DNA from: DASPKM01 sp036402175
GTDB taxonomy: Bacteria > Bacteroidota > Bacteroidia > Chitinophagales > Chitinophagaceae
Length of the DNA: 58,341 bases
Direction: 5' to 3'
Assembly (NCBI GenBank): GCA_036402175.1
Contig: DASWTK010000266.1
Location: forward strand, 1-58,341
The first letter of the stretch is position 1. Each line of letters begins with the position of its first letter. A program made the position numbers and the translations under genes. This document shows positions 25,732 to 33,725 of the stretch, one piece after another. The notes beneath the pieces were generated by a model, which saw only the letters and a program-made list of their open reading frames with translations, had not been told where the DNA came from and made no database searches.

Positions 25732-26367
25732 TCATTTCGGATAATCTGGTACATTCAGCCCGAGAACAATGTTTCTCCTGCCTTCCATAATACCATCCCT
25801 CATTTGAAGTTTCACAATACCGCTACCCGCTCGCTGGCGCTGGTTCATCCTTTCCGTTTTTGTGAGATTAGGATCGTCATCAAATACAAATTCGTCGATC
25901 CAGTATTCATTCATGCCCGGCTCTAATATGGTGGCATGAATATGTTGCGGCGCGTTGTCATTGGGATAAGATGCAGGACGAAGCGTGTAAAACCTGTACT
26001 CACCTTTTTCATTGGTTTTTATCCAGCCACGAATGTACCCGTGACGAACACCCCAGCCGCTTTCATTTCCTTTCAGGCTGTATTTGCCCTGCTGATCTGT
26101 ATGATAAATGTAAAGCACCACATCCTTCGCGGGCGTTTTCCCATCTGATTTATAAATGATGCCCTCCAGTTTAATTTTTGGACCCGGCTCATGGTAATCC
26201 GGTAATGTGTCAACCCATGATAAGCTGTTCAAAGGAACGGGGCTTTCATGAATGGCTTCACATCCCTCGCATGCTCCTCCGATCAATGGTTTTGTTTTAT
26301 TGGACTGCGCGCATCCATTATTGATGATTAAACAAAGCGCAAGGGAGATGATCGTTAAGTGTTTCAT
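25732..26367 (-). CDS. Intradiol ring-cleavage dioxygenase-like lipoprotein
   Basis: 211 aa. The N terminus with CLIINNGCAQ is a lipoprotein signal, so the protein is likely tethered to the envelope. The core resembles intradiol dioxygenases: LYIYHTDQQGKYS contains a Tyr ligand candidate, RGWIKTNEKGEYRFYTLRP leads to a second Tyr, and PQHIHATI has the HxH pair that binds non-heme iron. Typical enzymes open catechol or protocatechuate rings in the cytoplasm; surface-exported relatives are common in Bacteroidota and their substrates are not known. No aromatic catabolism genes are near. Confidence 0.85.
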   Translation of the reverse strand: MKHLTIISLALCLIINNGCAQSNKTKPLIGGACEGCEAIHESPVPLNSLSWVDTLPDYHEPGPKIKLEGIIYKSDGKTPAKDVVLYIYHTDQQGKYSLKGNESGWGVRHGYIRGWIKTNEKGEYRFYTLRPASYPNDNAPQHIHATILEPGMNEYWIDEFVFDDDPNLTKTERMNQRQRAGSGIVKLQMRDGIMEGRRNIVLGLNVPDYPK

Positions 26368-26606
26368 ATAGCAACGTTGGCATTACAAAATAGTATCAGC
26401 ACCAGTGCCCGGCGACAGAAGGCTGATTTGAGATAGTTTTCAGAAGCAAATACGGGAATTGCCAGCTTAATGTAAAATCATTTACACTTTCCGCCATCTT
26501 TACTTGACAACCGGTAGATTATTACCCAGCCTGCATTTCGTCAAGGCATACCTACCATACATGTAAGGAGATTTACCATTAGTATTTCTTACATTTAATT
26601 TGAGTT

Positions 26607-27638
26607 ATGTCGTTCGGTGACACCATAAAAAGGTTAAAGCTTTACCATATCCTGTTCTGGTTGCTCTTTTTGGGGGGTTGGTATTTTATGCGTTACCAGG
26701 ATTTTTCAACGCATTGGCTTGCGTTGAAAGTAACCGCCGTGAAGGTGATTGACCTGGCGCTGATGGTATACATTACCAATCTTTATCTGATTCCAAAATT
26801 GTTGTACAGGAAAAAATATGTATTGTTTATCAGCATCTACCTGGTAATGATATTTCTGTCAAGCCTGAGCAAAATTTCAATCATAGCCGATATCCTCAAT
26901 ATTCAGAATTACGAACTGTTTCACAATTTCAAGAACAAGGTATACGACAATATTATTCCGCATTACCTGCTGGTAAGCACCGGCGCGGCTATAAAGCTCT
27001 TATTTGATTACGCGCGGGCTCAGAAGAGACTTACTGAGATTATCAAAGAGCGCGCTGAAGCTGAGTTGAAGTTTTTAAAATCTCAGATCAATCCGCATTT
27101 CCTGTTCAATTCCCTTAACTCTGTTTATTTTCTCATAGATAAATCGAATAAAGAAGCACGCCAGGCGCTGCACAAATTTTCGGAAATGCTCCGCTACCAG
27201 TTGTATGAATGCGGCGGAGAAAAAATAGGCATCGAGAAAGAGCTGATGTATCTGCAGGATTATGTTGATCTGCAGCGTTTGCGAAAAGACGATCAGTACC
27301 TTGTAAATTATTTTTGTTCCGATGAAGTAAAAGGCTTCGACATAGAGCCTTTATTGCTTATTCCTTTTGTTGAGAATAGTTTCAAACATCTGTCGCATTT
27401 CGGAAATGGAAAGGTTAACCAGGTTGATATAAATATAAGCCGCGCTAACGGTGATTTTTTCTTTACCGTTGCGAATACAGTTGATTATACAAGCACTAAA
27501 AACCTTGAGCCGGTTGGCGGAATCGGGCTAAAAAACGTGAAGAGAAGGCTGGAGCTTCTTTATCCAAATAAGCATTCGTTGAATGTAATGGAAGAGAATG
27601 GATGGTTTAAGGTGAAGTTGAAGTTGAAGGTGGAGTGA
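26607..27638 (+). CDS. LytS-type membrane sensor histidine kinase
   Basis: 343 aa. Four membrane segments in the first 135 residues, a short coiled linker (LTEIIKERAEAELKFLKSQ), then the His_kinase domain with INPHFLFNSLNSVYFL containing the phospho-acceptor His, and a HATPase domain with PFVENSFKH and GGIGLKNVKRRL. No periplasmic sensor domain is visible. It pairs with the LytTR regulator downstream; a heptamer repeat separates the two genes. Confidence 0.95.
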   Translation: MSFGDTIKRLKLYHILFWLLFLGGWYFMRYQDFSTHWLALKVTAVKVIDLALMVYITNLYLIPKLLYRKKYVLFISIYLVMIFLSSLSKISIIADILNIQNYELFHNFKNKVYDNIIPHYLLVSTGAAIKLLFDYARAQKRLTEIIKERAEAELKFLKSQINPHFLFNSLNSVYFLIDKSNKEARQALHKFSEMLRYQLYECGGEKIGIEKELMYLQDYVDLQRLRKDDQYLVNYFCSDEVKGFDIEPLLLIPFVENSFKHLSHFGNGKVNQVDINISRANGDFFFTVANTVDYTSTKNLEPVGGIGLKNVKRRLELLYPNKHSLNVMEENGWFKVKLKLKVE

Positions 27639-27643
27639 TGATG

Positions 27644-27685
27644 GAAAATGAAAAATGTAAAATGAAAAATGTAAAAGGGAAAATG
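27644..27685. repeat. Heptamer repeat between lytS-type and lytTR-type genes
   Basis: Six 7-bp units in phase (GAAAATG, AAAAATG, TAAAATG, AAAAATG, TAAAAGG, GAAAATG), the reverse complement of the TTTTWCA type seen at 11856-11897. It begins 6 bp after the kinase stop codon. Confidence 0.8.
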
Positions 27686-27711
27686 GAGTGTAAAAAAATT
27701 AAAGTTCAGAG

Positions 27712-28434
27712 ATGATATTGAATTGTATTATAATTGATGATGAGCCGCTGGCCCGGAAGGGACTGAAGGAATATATTGCCGATGTTGACTTTCTTCGTCT
27801 TGCCGGAGAATACGATAATCCATTAAAGGCAACCGCGGTTTTGGGCGAACAGCAGGTTCACCTTCTTTTCCTGGATATACATATGCCAAAGATTTCAGGT
27901 ATCGAATTTCTGAAATCATTGCAACACCCACCACTGGTAATATTTACAACTGCTTACCCGCAATATGCATTGGAAGGATTTGACCTCAGTGTCCTGGATT
28001 ATTTATTGAAGCCCATTTCGTTCGACCGTTTTTTTAAGGCGGTATTGAAAGCCAGAGCGCATTACGAAACCCATCAGCCTGTGAATACTTCGGCGCAGGC
28101 AGACAAGGATGAATATATATTCATCAAATCAGATAACCGCCTGGTGAAACTTGCTTACGACGATATAATATACGTGGAAGCCCTGCAGAACTATATAGCC
28201 ATACATACCGAAGGCAGGAAATACATTACCTATCTGACATTCAAAAGCATAGAGGAAAGCCTGCCGGCCGATCTTTTTATCAAGGTGCATAAGTCTTACC
28301 TCGTTTCGGTGTCAAAGATCAGCGGTATTGAAGGGAATGAGATCATTGCCGGCACTCACCATATACCTATAAGCAGGACTTTAAAGGATGAGGTGATGGA
28401 GCGGCTCCTGAAGGGCCGTTTCCTTAAAAGATAA
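27712..28434 (+). CDS. LytTR-family response regulator
   Basis: 240 aa. Receiver domain 1-120 with IIDDEPLAR, phospho-acceptor Asp55 in FLDIHMPK, and YLLKPISFDRF; the LytTR DNA-binding domain covers about 135-235 (IFIKSDNRLVKL, ILYVEA-like YVEALQNYIAIHT, IKVHKSYLVS, ISRTLKDEV). It is the partner of the LytS-type kinase 73 bp upstream. Target genes cannot be read from the sequence. Confidence 0.95.
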   Translation: MILNCIIIDDEPLARKGLKEYIADVDFLRLAGEYDNPLKATAVLGEQQVHLLFLDIHMPKISGIEFLKSLQHPPLVIFTTAYPQYALEGFDLSVLDYLLKPISFDRFFKAVLKARAHYETHQPVNTSAQADKDEYIFIKSDNRLVKLAYDDIIYVEALQNYIAIHTEGRKYITYLTFKSIEESLPADLFIKVHKSYLVSVSKISGIEGNEIIAGTHHIPISRTLKDEVMERLLKGRFLKR

Positions 28435-28458
28435 CTCCCATAACGCCAAATAACAGTC

Positions 28459-28466
28459 TATCTTTG
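28459..28466 (+). promoter_or_regulatory. Possible -7 element (TATCTTTG) before the 97-aa gene
   Basis: TATCTTTG matches TAnnTTTG, 19 bp before the ATG at 28485. No clear TTTG lies at the -33 position. Confidence 0.45.
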
Positions 28467-28484
28467 TATTTCAAATCTTAAGGC

Positions 28485-28778
28485 ATGGAATTTGAACCGC
28501 ATCCGGCATTACGCAAGTATCCTTTTATGCAATTTTTATTTCATTCCGTTATCGGACAGGAAGGGCATACAAAGTATTACAACATCTACAAGATAGATGA
28601 TGCGCATTATTTTGCCGAATGTCATCACTTTAACCGGGAACGTTCCTGCGAAGGCGATTTTGAATTACACAAAGAAGGCGATGACTGGACTGCCGACACA
28701 AAATTTGAAGGTCAGGCGCAGCAGATTGGCGAAGAGATCGATCGCATGCAAAGGGAAACAGACCAGGGCGGAAGATAG
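28485..28778 (+). CDS. Hypothetical protein, 97 aa
   Basis: Not recognised. A soluble 97-residue protein without signal peptide; aromatic and His residues are frequent (HYFAECHHFNRERSC) and it ends in a charged helix (EEIDRMQRETDQGGR). The clear -7-like element upstream, a normal ATG and codon use like its neighbours argue that it is real. It may be a small adaptor or stress protein, but there is no evidence for a role. Confidence 0.65.
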   Translation: MEFEPHPALRKYPFMQFLFHSVIGQEGHTKYYNIYKIDDAHYFAECHHFNRERSCEGDFELHKEGDDWTADTKFEGQAQQIGEEIDRMQRETDQGGR

Positions 28779-28899
28779 CCTTTCTCATTTCTGGAATTGT
28801 TGATCATACCAACCTTTTAGGGTAAACTTTTTTTATGCCGGTTGCTTGCATTTGTACAGCCGCTGGTATAATTTATTATGCAATTATAAAAACCCTATT

Positions 28900-29271
28900 A
28901 TGCGAAATATGTCAACCAGGCTTCATGCCTATGTCGATTATGTATTGGCATCGACTTCAATCTTTTCACCCCTGTTGTTTGGATTTGGGGAAGGCGGAAT
29001 TGAAACGCTTGCGCCCATCGGCTTCGGATTGTTGCTGATTCTCTACAATTTTTTTACGGATTATGAATTGGGGCTCTCAAAACAGATCCCGGTTACCTAT
29101 CATCTGCGACTTGATATTGCAGCAGGACTAACGATGATCTTATCTCCGTGGTTATTGCGGTTTCACGACAATGTCTATTTTCCGCACATTCTCCTGGGAG
29201 CTGCACTTTTGATCAACGCACTGCTTACCGGAAGTGAGATTCTAAAGCACGCTGTCAGGGAAAGAAGGTAG
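28900..29271 (+). CDS. SPW-repeat-type membrane protein
   Basis: 123 aa from ATG at 28900; an in-frame TTG at 28846 is less likely. Four hydrophobic segments, one containing ILSPWLLRF, the SPW signature of a small integral-membrane repeat family; a related ASTSIFSPLLFGFG stretch lies at the start, so two SP-containing helical hairpins are present. Function of the family is not known. It stands between the LytTR/97-aa genes and a lipoprotein gene. Confidence 0.75.
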   Translation: MRNMSTRLHAYVDYVLASTSIFSPLLFGFGEGGIETLAPIGFGLLLILYNFFTDYELGLSKQIPVTYHLRLDIAAGLTMILSPWLLRFHDNVYFPHILLGAALLINALLTGSEILKHAVRERR

Positions 29272-29390
29272 CAGGTCCGCAAGTTTCAAATTGATTCCCA
29301 AATCAGGAAAGCCGTCATAGCCATTTGATGATTCCGGCAATACCAAAAGGTGTTCGCTACCGTTATATGCTTACTCCTAAATCCAATCGT

Positions 29391-30488
29391 ATGAAAGAAT
29401 ATTTCTACTTATTCGCTATATCTGCGTTTATAGCTGGCTGTGGCTCTTCTGCGGTGAGCAATGGCGATAAGGTTGACCTTGATAAATTCAGTTTTACTGC
29501 TTCTTACCGTGATCTTCCGCGCAATGCACTTGATACTTCTTATCACACTTATAGTGTAAAGATCGACTACGGTTATCTGACACGTGTTGCATTTAAACGA
29601 AACGAACTGGAGGACCAGGTTATCATGGAGGGATGGAAGCGTTTGCCCTATGACGCACACGTGCAGGTGCATCTTAAGTTTGAAGATCTCATTGTACAGG
29701 GTTCAGAAGTCAGGGAAAAGTCGGAAGTGCTGAAAGATAAGGACGGGAAAGAAACCGGCAAACGCACTTATTATGTAGTGGAGGTGCCCTATATTTTCGG
29801 CGCGCATGTAAAGATCACCGATTACAAGGGCAGGTTTATCGACAATTATACATTGGCAAGCCGCGATCAGAAACGCGTACATACCAGTGAAGCGTTCGCG
29901 AACGAAGCGGAAGCAAAGGCTTATTCAAAATACGGACTGCTGCTCCTTACGCCTCAATTGATGCGTCAGTCAATGAACAATGCAATCATGAATCTTAGCA
30001 ATACTCTCACGCTGAACTATGGATTTCCGGAAAGAAATGTGAGTGATTATTTCTGGGTTGTGAATTCACGCAAACATCCCGAGTATGAAAATCACAGGAG
30101 AGCCTGGGGTAATTTCAGACAGGCGATGGCGCATATGAGCCCCAATGAATCTCTTGACGAGGTTAAAGAACTGATGCAGCCGGTAATTGATTATTACCTT
30201 AAGGCCGTGAAGATGTATTCATCCGATTCAAAGGGAGATAAAAAGATCCGATACGCGAGCTATTATAATCTGGCTAAAATTTATTGGTATCTGGATGATC
30301 CCGATTCAGCCATTAAGTATGCAACTGAACTGATCATTAACGGGTATGACGCAAAGGATGGAAACAGGCTGGAAGCGTCTGCCACTGACCTGAAAATGGC
30401 AATGCGTCAAAGCAGGATCTATTCCCGTCATTTCAGGGTTGACATCGAGGAATACCAGGGACCTGACGTTGCTGCAGGAGGTGACTAA
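29391..30488 (+). CDS. Hypothetical lipoprotein with C-terminal TPR-like helices
   Basis: 365 aa from ATG at 29391, chosen because MKEYFYLFAISAFIAGCGSS is a classical lipoprotein signal with lipobox AGC; the open frame extends 22 codons upstream without such a signal. Residues 40-190 are mixed beta; residues 210-350 are helical, and YYNLAKIYWYLDDPDSAIKY is TPR-like. No named family is recognised. It may be a periplasmic scaffold or binding lipoprotein. Confidence 0.75.
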   Translation: MKEYFYLFAISAFIAGCGSSAVSNGDKVDLDKFSFTASYRDLPRNALDTSYHTYSVKIDYGYLTRVAFKRNELEDQVIMEGWKRLPYDAHVQVHLKFEDLIVQGSEVREKSEVLKDKDGKETGKRTYYVVEVPYIFGAHVKITDYKGRFIDNYTLASRDQKRVHTSEAFANEAEAKAYSKYGLLLLTPQLMRQSMNNAIMNLSNTLTLNYGFPERNVSDYFWVVNSRKHPEYENHRRAWGNFRQAMAHMSPNESLDEVKELMQPVIDYYLKAVKMYSSDSKGDKKIRYASYYNLAKIYWYLDDPDSAIKYATELIINGYDAKDGNRLEASATDLKMAMRQSRIYSRHFRVDIEEYQGPDVAAGGD

Positions 30489-30698
30489 ATGCGGTTCCCA
30501 TCTGTTTAACTTCAGGCTGGTCATGTCCTGAATCTGCTAAACTCTCATGGTTAACAAACTCAGGTATCGCACAGAAAATGTTGCTGATTGCAGTGTCTTA
30601 GCTCAAGATTACTGACAAATCCGCTTTTTCGAAAAAATGGTCCGTTTATTGAGGCTATTCAGAGGATTAATGTTACACCACTGAAAAATCTTTAAATT

Positions 30699-31265
30699 AT
30701 GGACACATCAGCAACAACCACGGCAACAACTACCACAAAATGGGGATTTGATCCTGTACACAGTGAAGTTCAATTCAAGGTAAAACACCTGATGATCACT
30801 ACTGTCACAGGCCATTTCAGAAAATATAATATTGAAGTAGAAACTGAAAGCGAAGACGATTTTACCACGGCTTCCAAAATTCTATTCACTGCGGACATAA
30901 ACTCTATTGATACCAGTAATGCACAGCGGGATACACACCTGAAATCAAATGATTTCTTTAATGCAGAAGAGCATCCTCAACTGGTATTCGAAGGAAAAAA
31001 CTACGAAGAGGTTGGTGACAGGGTTAAGCTTCATGGCGATCTTACCATTCGCGATATAACCAAACCGATCATTCTGGATGTTGAATATGCCGGAATTGTG
31101 GTTGATCCTTATGGTAATACCAAAGCAGGCTTTACGGTTGACGGTAAGATCAGGCGTAAGGATTTCGGGCTGATGTGGAATGCGGTAACCGAAGCCGGCC
31201 AGGTAGTAGTGAGCGATGAGATTCGCATACATTGTGAGATCCAGCTGGTAAAGCAGCCAGCATAA
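30699..31265 (+). CDS. YceI family protein
   Basis: 188 aa. YceI proteins are lipocalin-like barrels that bind isoprenoid or polyisoprenoid chains. WGFDPVHSEVQFKVKHL, TGHFRKYNI, DTSNAQRDTHLKSNDFF and GKIRRKDFGLMWN are the conserved blocks. No signal peptide is seen (the N terminus is Thr-rich), so this copy is probably cytoplasmic. It has a strong terminator at its end, so it is not co-transcribed with the tetR gene that follows. Confidence 0.93.
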   Translation: MDTSATTTATTTTKWGFDPVHSEVQFKVKHLMITTVTGHFRKYNIEVETESEDDFTTASKILFTADINSIDTSNAQRDTHLKSNDFFNAEEHPQLVFEGKNYEEVGDRVKLHGDLTIRDITKPIILDVEYAGIVVDPYGNTKAGFTVDGKIRRKDFGLMWNAVTEAGQVVVSDEIRIHCEIQLVKQPA

Positions 31266-31285
31266 CCACGCCGGAAAATTTTATT

Positions 31286-31325
31286 AGGTGTTCAGGAAGT
31301 TAATAGCCCCTGAACACCTTTTTTT
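31286..31325 (+). terminator. Terminator after yceI-type gene
   Basis: AGGTGTTCAGG, a 12-base loop, CCTGAACACCT, then TTTTTT. Perfect 11-bp stem, 20 bp after the stop codon. Confidence 0.95.
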
Positions 31326-31348
31326 GTCTAAAATATTTTTTAAAATAA

Positions 31349-31358
31349 ACCAATCGGT
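31349..31358. promoter_or_regulatory. TetR-type operator before tetR (ACCAATCGGT)
   Basis: ACCA-AT-CGGT followed by ATAT, 13 bp before the tetR ATG. It shares ACC-N4-GGTATAT with the site at 31989-31998 and is one base from a perfect dyad, consistent with autoregulation. Confidence 0.7.
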
Positions 31359-31371
31359 ATATTTTTGAGAA

Positions 31372-31968
31372 ATGTTGTCGAAGTCAGATAAAACGAAGCA
31401 GCTTATAATTGAAAGATCAGCCCCCCTGTTCAACCAGAAGGGATATGCGGGTACTTCAATGAATGATATCATGACTGTTACCGGATTGACCAAGGGTGGG
31501 CTCTATGGCAACTTTGAGAACAAGGATGAAATTGCCGCTCTGGCATTTGAGTATTCTTATAATAAACTCAAGACTGAGTTGGTATTTAAAATAAAGCAGC
31601 AAAACAGTTCGCTGGAAAAATTACATGCAATACTGAATTTCTACAGGAATTATACAACGCTTCCTGCAGTAGAGGGCGGTTGCCCATTATTAAATACAGC
31701 TGTGGATTCGGATGATGCCTATCCCTTCCTGAAAAAACGCGCAAGGGAAGCGTTGACAGATATGCTGAATGGGTTAAAGCACATCATCCAATCGGGAATC
31801 AAACACAAAGAATTTAAACCCTCCATTGATCCGGGCCGCGAGGCAGAAATAATATTCGCTCAGATTGAAGGCGGCATCATGATGGCAAAAGTTTCGGATG
31901 ATGTTAAGATCCTCAACAGGTTGCTGGATAACCTGCGATCTTATATTGATTCTTCATTTAAAATCTAA
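31372..31968 (+). CDS. TetR/AcrR-family transcriptional regulator
   Basis: 198 aa. N-terminal helix-turn-helix (about 12-58): APLFNQKGYAGTSMNDIM, VTGLTKGGLYGNFENKDEI. The C-terminal ligand domain has EGGCPLLNTAVDSDDA, a pattern common in TetR_C-type regulators. The downstream gene is an acyl-CoA thioesterase and both have the same operator upstream, so its effector may be an acyl-CoA or related compound (inference). The start codon is 13 bp after the operator. Confidence 0.93.
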   Translation: MLSKSDKTKQLIIERSAPLFNQKGYAGTSMNDIMTVTGLTKGGLYGNFENKDEIAALAFEYSYNKLKTELVFKIKQQNSSLEKLHAILNFYRNYTTLPAVEGGCPLLNTAVDSDDAYPFLKKRAREALTDMLNGLKHIIQSGIKHKEFKPSIDPGREAEIIFAQIEGGIMMAKVSDDVKILNRLLDNLRSYIDSSFKI

Positions 31969-31988
31969 TTTTTTTTGACATAAAAAAG

Positions 31989-31998
31989 ACCGTTCGGT
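31989..31998. promoter_or_regulatory. TetR-type operator before the thioesterase gene (ACCGTTCGGT)
   Basis: A perfect ACCG-TT-CGGT dyad 27 bp before the thioesterase ATG. A TTTG at 31974-31977 would place it between the -33 and -7 positions, the classic place for a repressor. Confidence 0.75.
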
Positions 31999-32025
31999 AT
32001 ATAAAATAAAAACAAAAAACAATAT

Positions 32026-32505
32026 ATGCAGCCGACATTTTATACGATCCGCTTCAATGATTGTGATCCATTCGGGCACCTGAACAATTCAAAATATATC
32101 GATTATATGCTGAATGCCCGGGAAGACCATCTCAGGCATTATCATCAGTTGGATCTTGATACTTTTTATAAACAGGGGATAGGATGGGTGGTGAGCAATC
32201 ATGAGATCCGGTATGTCAGGCCGGCCTCATATAATGAAACTGTTTGTATAGAATCTGATCTTATTGATGCGGGTGATAGCAGTTTGCTTGTCGAAATGCG
32301 CATGCTGAATGAAAGCCGTACTTCGCTTAAAGCCTTATTGTGGTCAACCTTCACCTGTGTGAACATAAGGACCGGCAAGAAAGAAAATCATAGCCAGGAT
32401 TTTATGGAAAAGGCGAACCAACTGCTCGTGCCCGGAATTTTTACAAACGATGGCTTGAAAATGAGGGTCGTGGGTTTGACGGCAAAATCCAAAGTAGGGC
32501 AATGA
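32026..32505 (+). CDS. Acyl-CoA thioesterase, 4-hydroxybenzoyl-CoA thioesterase-like hot-dog fold
   Basis: 159 aa. FNDCDPFGHLNNSKYIDYM contains the catalytic aspartate motif of the 4HBT family (D-x-GH-x-N-x2-Y). It hydrolyses acyl-CoA thioesters in the cytoplasm; the acyl group is not known. It lies 57 bp after tetR on the same strand with its own TetR-type operator. Its stop codon TGA is joined directly to the deacetylase stop on the other strand (TGATCA). Confidence 0.92.
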   Translation: MQPTFYTIRFNDCDPFGHLNNSKYIDYMLNAREDHLRHYHQLDLDTFYKQGIGWVVSNHEIRYVRPASYNETVCIESDLIDAGDSSLLVEMRMLNESRTSLKALLWSTFTCVNIRTGKKENHSQDFMEKANQLLVPGIFTNDGLKMRVVGLTAKSKVGQ

Positions 32506-33345
32506 TCACCTGAAGTTGGTGTTCATCCATTTGTGCAGCGACTTACCATCCCATGTGCCCGGAACAATCATACGACGGATAGTATAAAGCGGTGCACTGC
32601 TGTCACGTTTGCCAACGAGCTGGAATGCAGCTTTGTAATTGCGTTTTTGTAATTCAGGTATGGCCTCAGGTTTCCATTCTCCGAAAGGATACGCGAAATA
32701 TTCAACGGGCTTGCCTGTAATGGATTCAAGTTTTAGCTTAGGCTTCACCATTTGTGAATTATAGTCATCCCCTTCATATTTACGAACGTTGTGATGATCG
32801 TAAGTATGGGAGGCTATCGTATGTCCGCCATCAGCTAATTTTTTAATCTGCTCGCTGCTCATATAACCCGGTCTGCCTATTGAAACCGTCATAATGAAGA
32901 AAGCGCCTTTGTATCCATATTTTTCAAGCTCCGGCGCCGCAATGGTATAATGTTCCTCGGAGGTATCGTCAAAAGTGATCATGACTGGTTTGGAAGGCAA
33001 TGCTTTTCCGTAGGCCAGGTATGCGTAATATTCTTCGGGGGTGATTGCATGATAACCGCTGTCGGCCAGCATTTTTATTTGTGCCCTGAAATTGGCAACA
33101 GGTACAATATAAGCCTTCATACTGGCACGTTCGTTGGGCTTCCATTCCCTTAAGCGATGATAACAGAGTATTGGTACCTGTTTCATAGCCAGAATGGCTT
33201 GTGCATCAGCAACAGACTGTTCTGCTGGTGCCGGTTGTTTTGGAATTTCAACAATAGACTTCTCTGGTTCCTTTTCTTTAGACTGTTTGCAGGATGAGAA
33301 GGCACAAATGATCAGGATCAGGGGTAAAAGGAATCTGGTTGTCAT
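32506..33345 (-). CDS. Polysaccharide deacetylase (NodB homology, CE4), lipoprotein
   Basis: 279 aa. N-terminal lipoprotein signal with FSSC at 16-19. The NodB domain covers about 100-270: MITFDD with catalytic Asp126 and metal Asp127, and SHTYDHHN with metal His180 and His184. Such enzymes remove acetyl groups from GlcNAc- or MurNAc-containing polymers in the envelope. YHRLREWKP near the N terminus is typical of the polysaccharide-deacetylase subgroup of Bacteroidota. It follows the acidic 75-aa gene on the minus strand. Confidence 0.94.
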   Translation of the reverse strand: MTTRFLLPLILIICAFSSCKQSKEKEPEKSIVEIPKQPAPAEQSVADAQAILAMKQVPILCYHRLREWKPNERASMKAYIVPVANFRAQIKMLADSGYHAITPEEYYAYLAYGKALPSKPVMITFDDTSEEHYTIAAPELEKYGYKGAFFIMTVSIGRPGYMSSEQIKKLADGGHTIASHTYDHHNVRKYEGDDYNSQMVKPKLKLESITGKPVEYFAYPFGEWKPEAIPELQKRNYKAAFQLVGKRDSSAPLYTIRRMIVPGTWDGKSLHKWMNTNFR

Positions 33346-33384
33346 AGGTCTGCTTGAAACGCATTCAGGGGCATTAATATTTTA

Positions 33385-33612
33385 TTAAACAAGATCAGTT
33401 TTATCCTCTCCGAGCCTGGCAGATTCTTCTTCGTCAAGGTCGTCATTCGGACTGTGAATGCTGAGATCAGGATCAGCTTCAATATCTTTTGATGCCTCTT
33501 CAAAAGCTGCTGCCACATTTTCATTTTCTTTTTTGATGCCGGTCTCCGGCAGCTGATCAGGTTGCTGCCTGGTGCGGTCCCTCGTATTGTTTCTTTTATC
33601 TGGGGTAGTCAT
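33385..33612 (-). CDS. Short disordered acidic protein, 75 aa
   Basis: Not a recognised family. 75 aa dominated by Asp, Glu, Asn, Arg and Gln, almost no aromatic residues, so it is probably disordered. The C-terminal half alternates Asp/Glu (DLDEEESARLGED). It lies 39 bp upstream of the deacetylase on the same strand. Similar short polar proteins are at 36928 and 48006. Possible hydrophilin-like stress protein (inference only). Confidence 0.65.
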   Translation of the reverse strand: MTTPDKRNNTRDRTRQQPDQLPETGIKKENENVAAAFEEASKDIEADPDLSIHSPNDDLDEEESARLGEDKTDLV

Positions 33613-33725
33613 ACATTTAATTTTAATAATAAATCAATGACAAAATACTATGCCAGTTCAGCTTCCTTCAATTGAATAGCCATTTAAAGCCGGAAATCTT
33701 TACATTTATGAACATTGATTGCGTT

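Noticed and set aside
25726..25750. ACCAGAT/ATCTGGT hairpin between yggS and the dioxygenase gene as a terminator
   Set aside because: Only 7 bp, AT-rich loop of 11 bases and no T run on either strand, so left as possible only.
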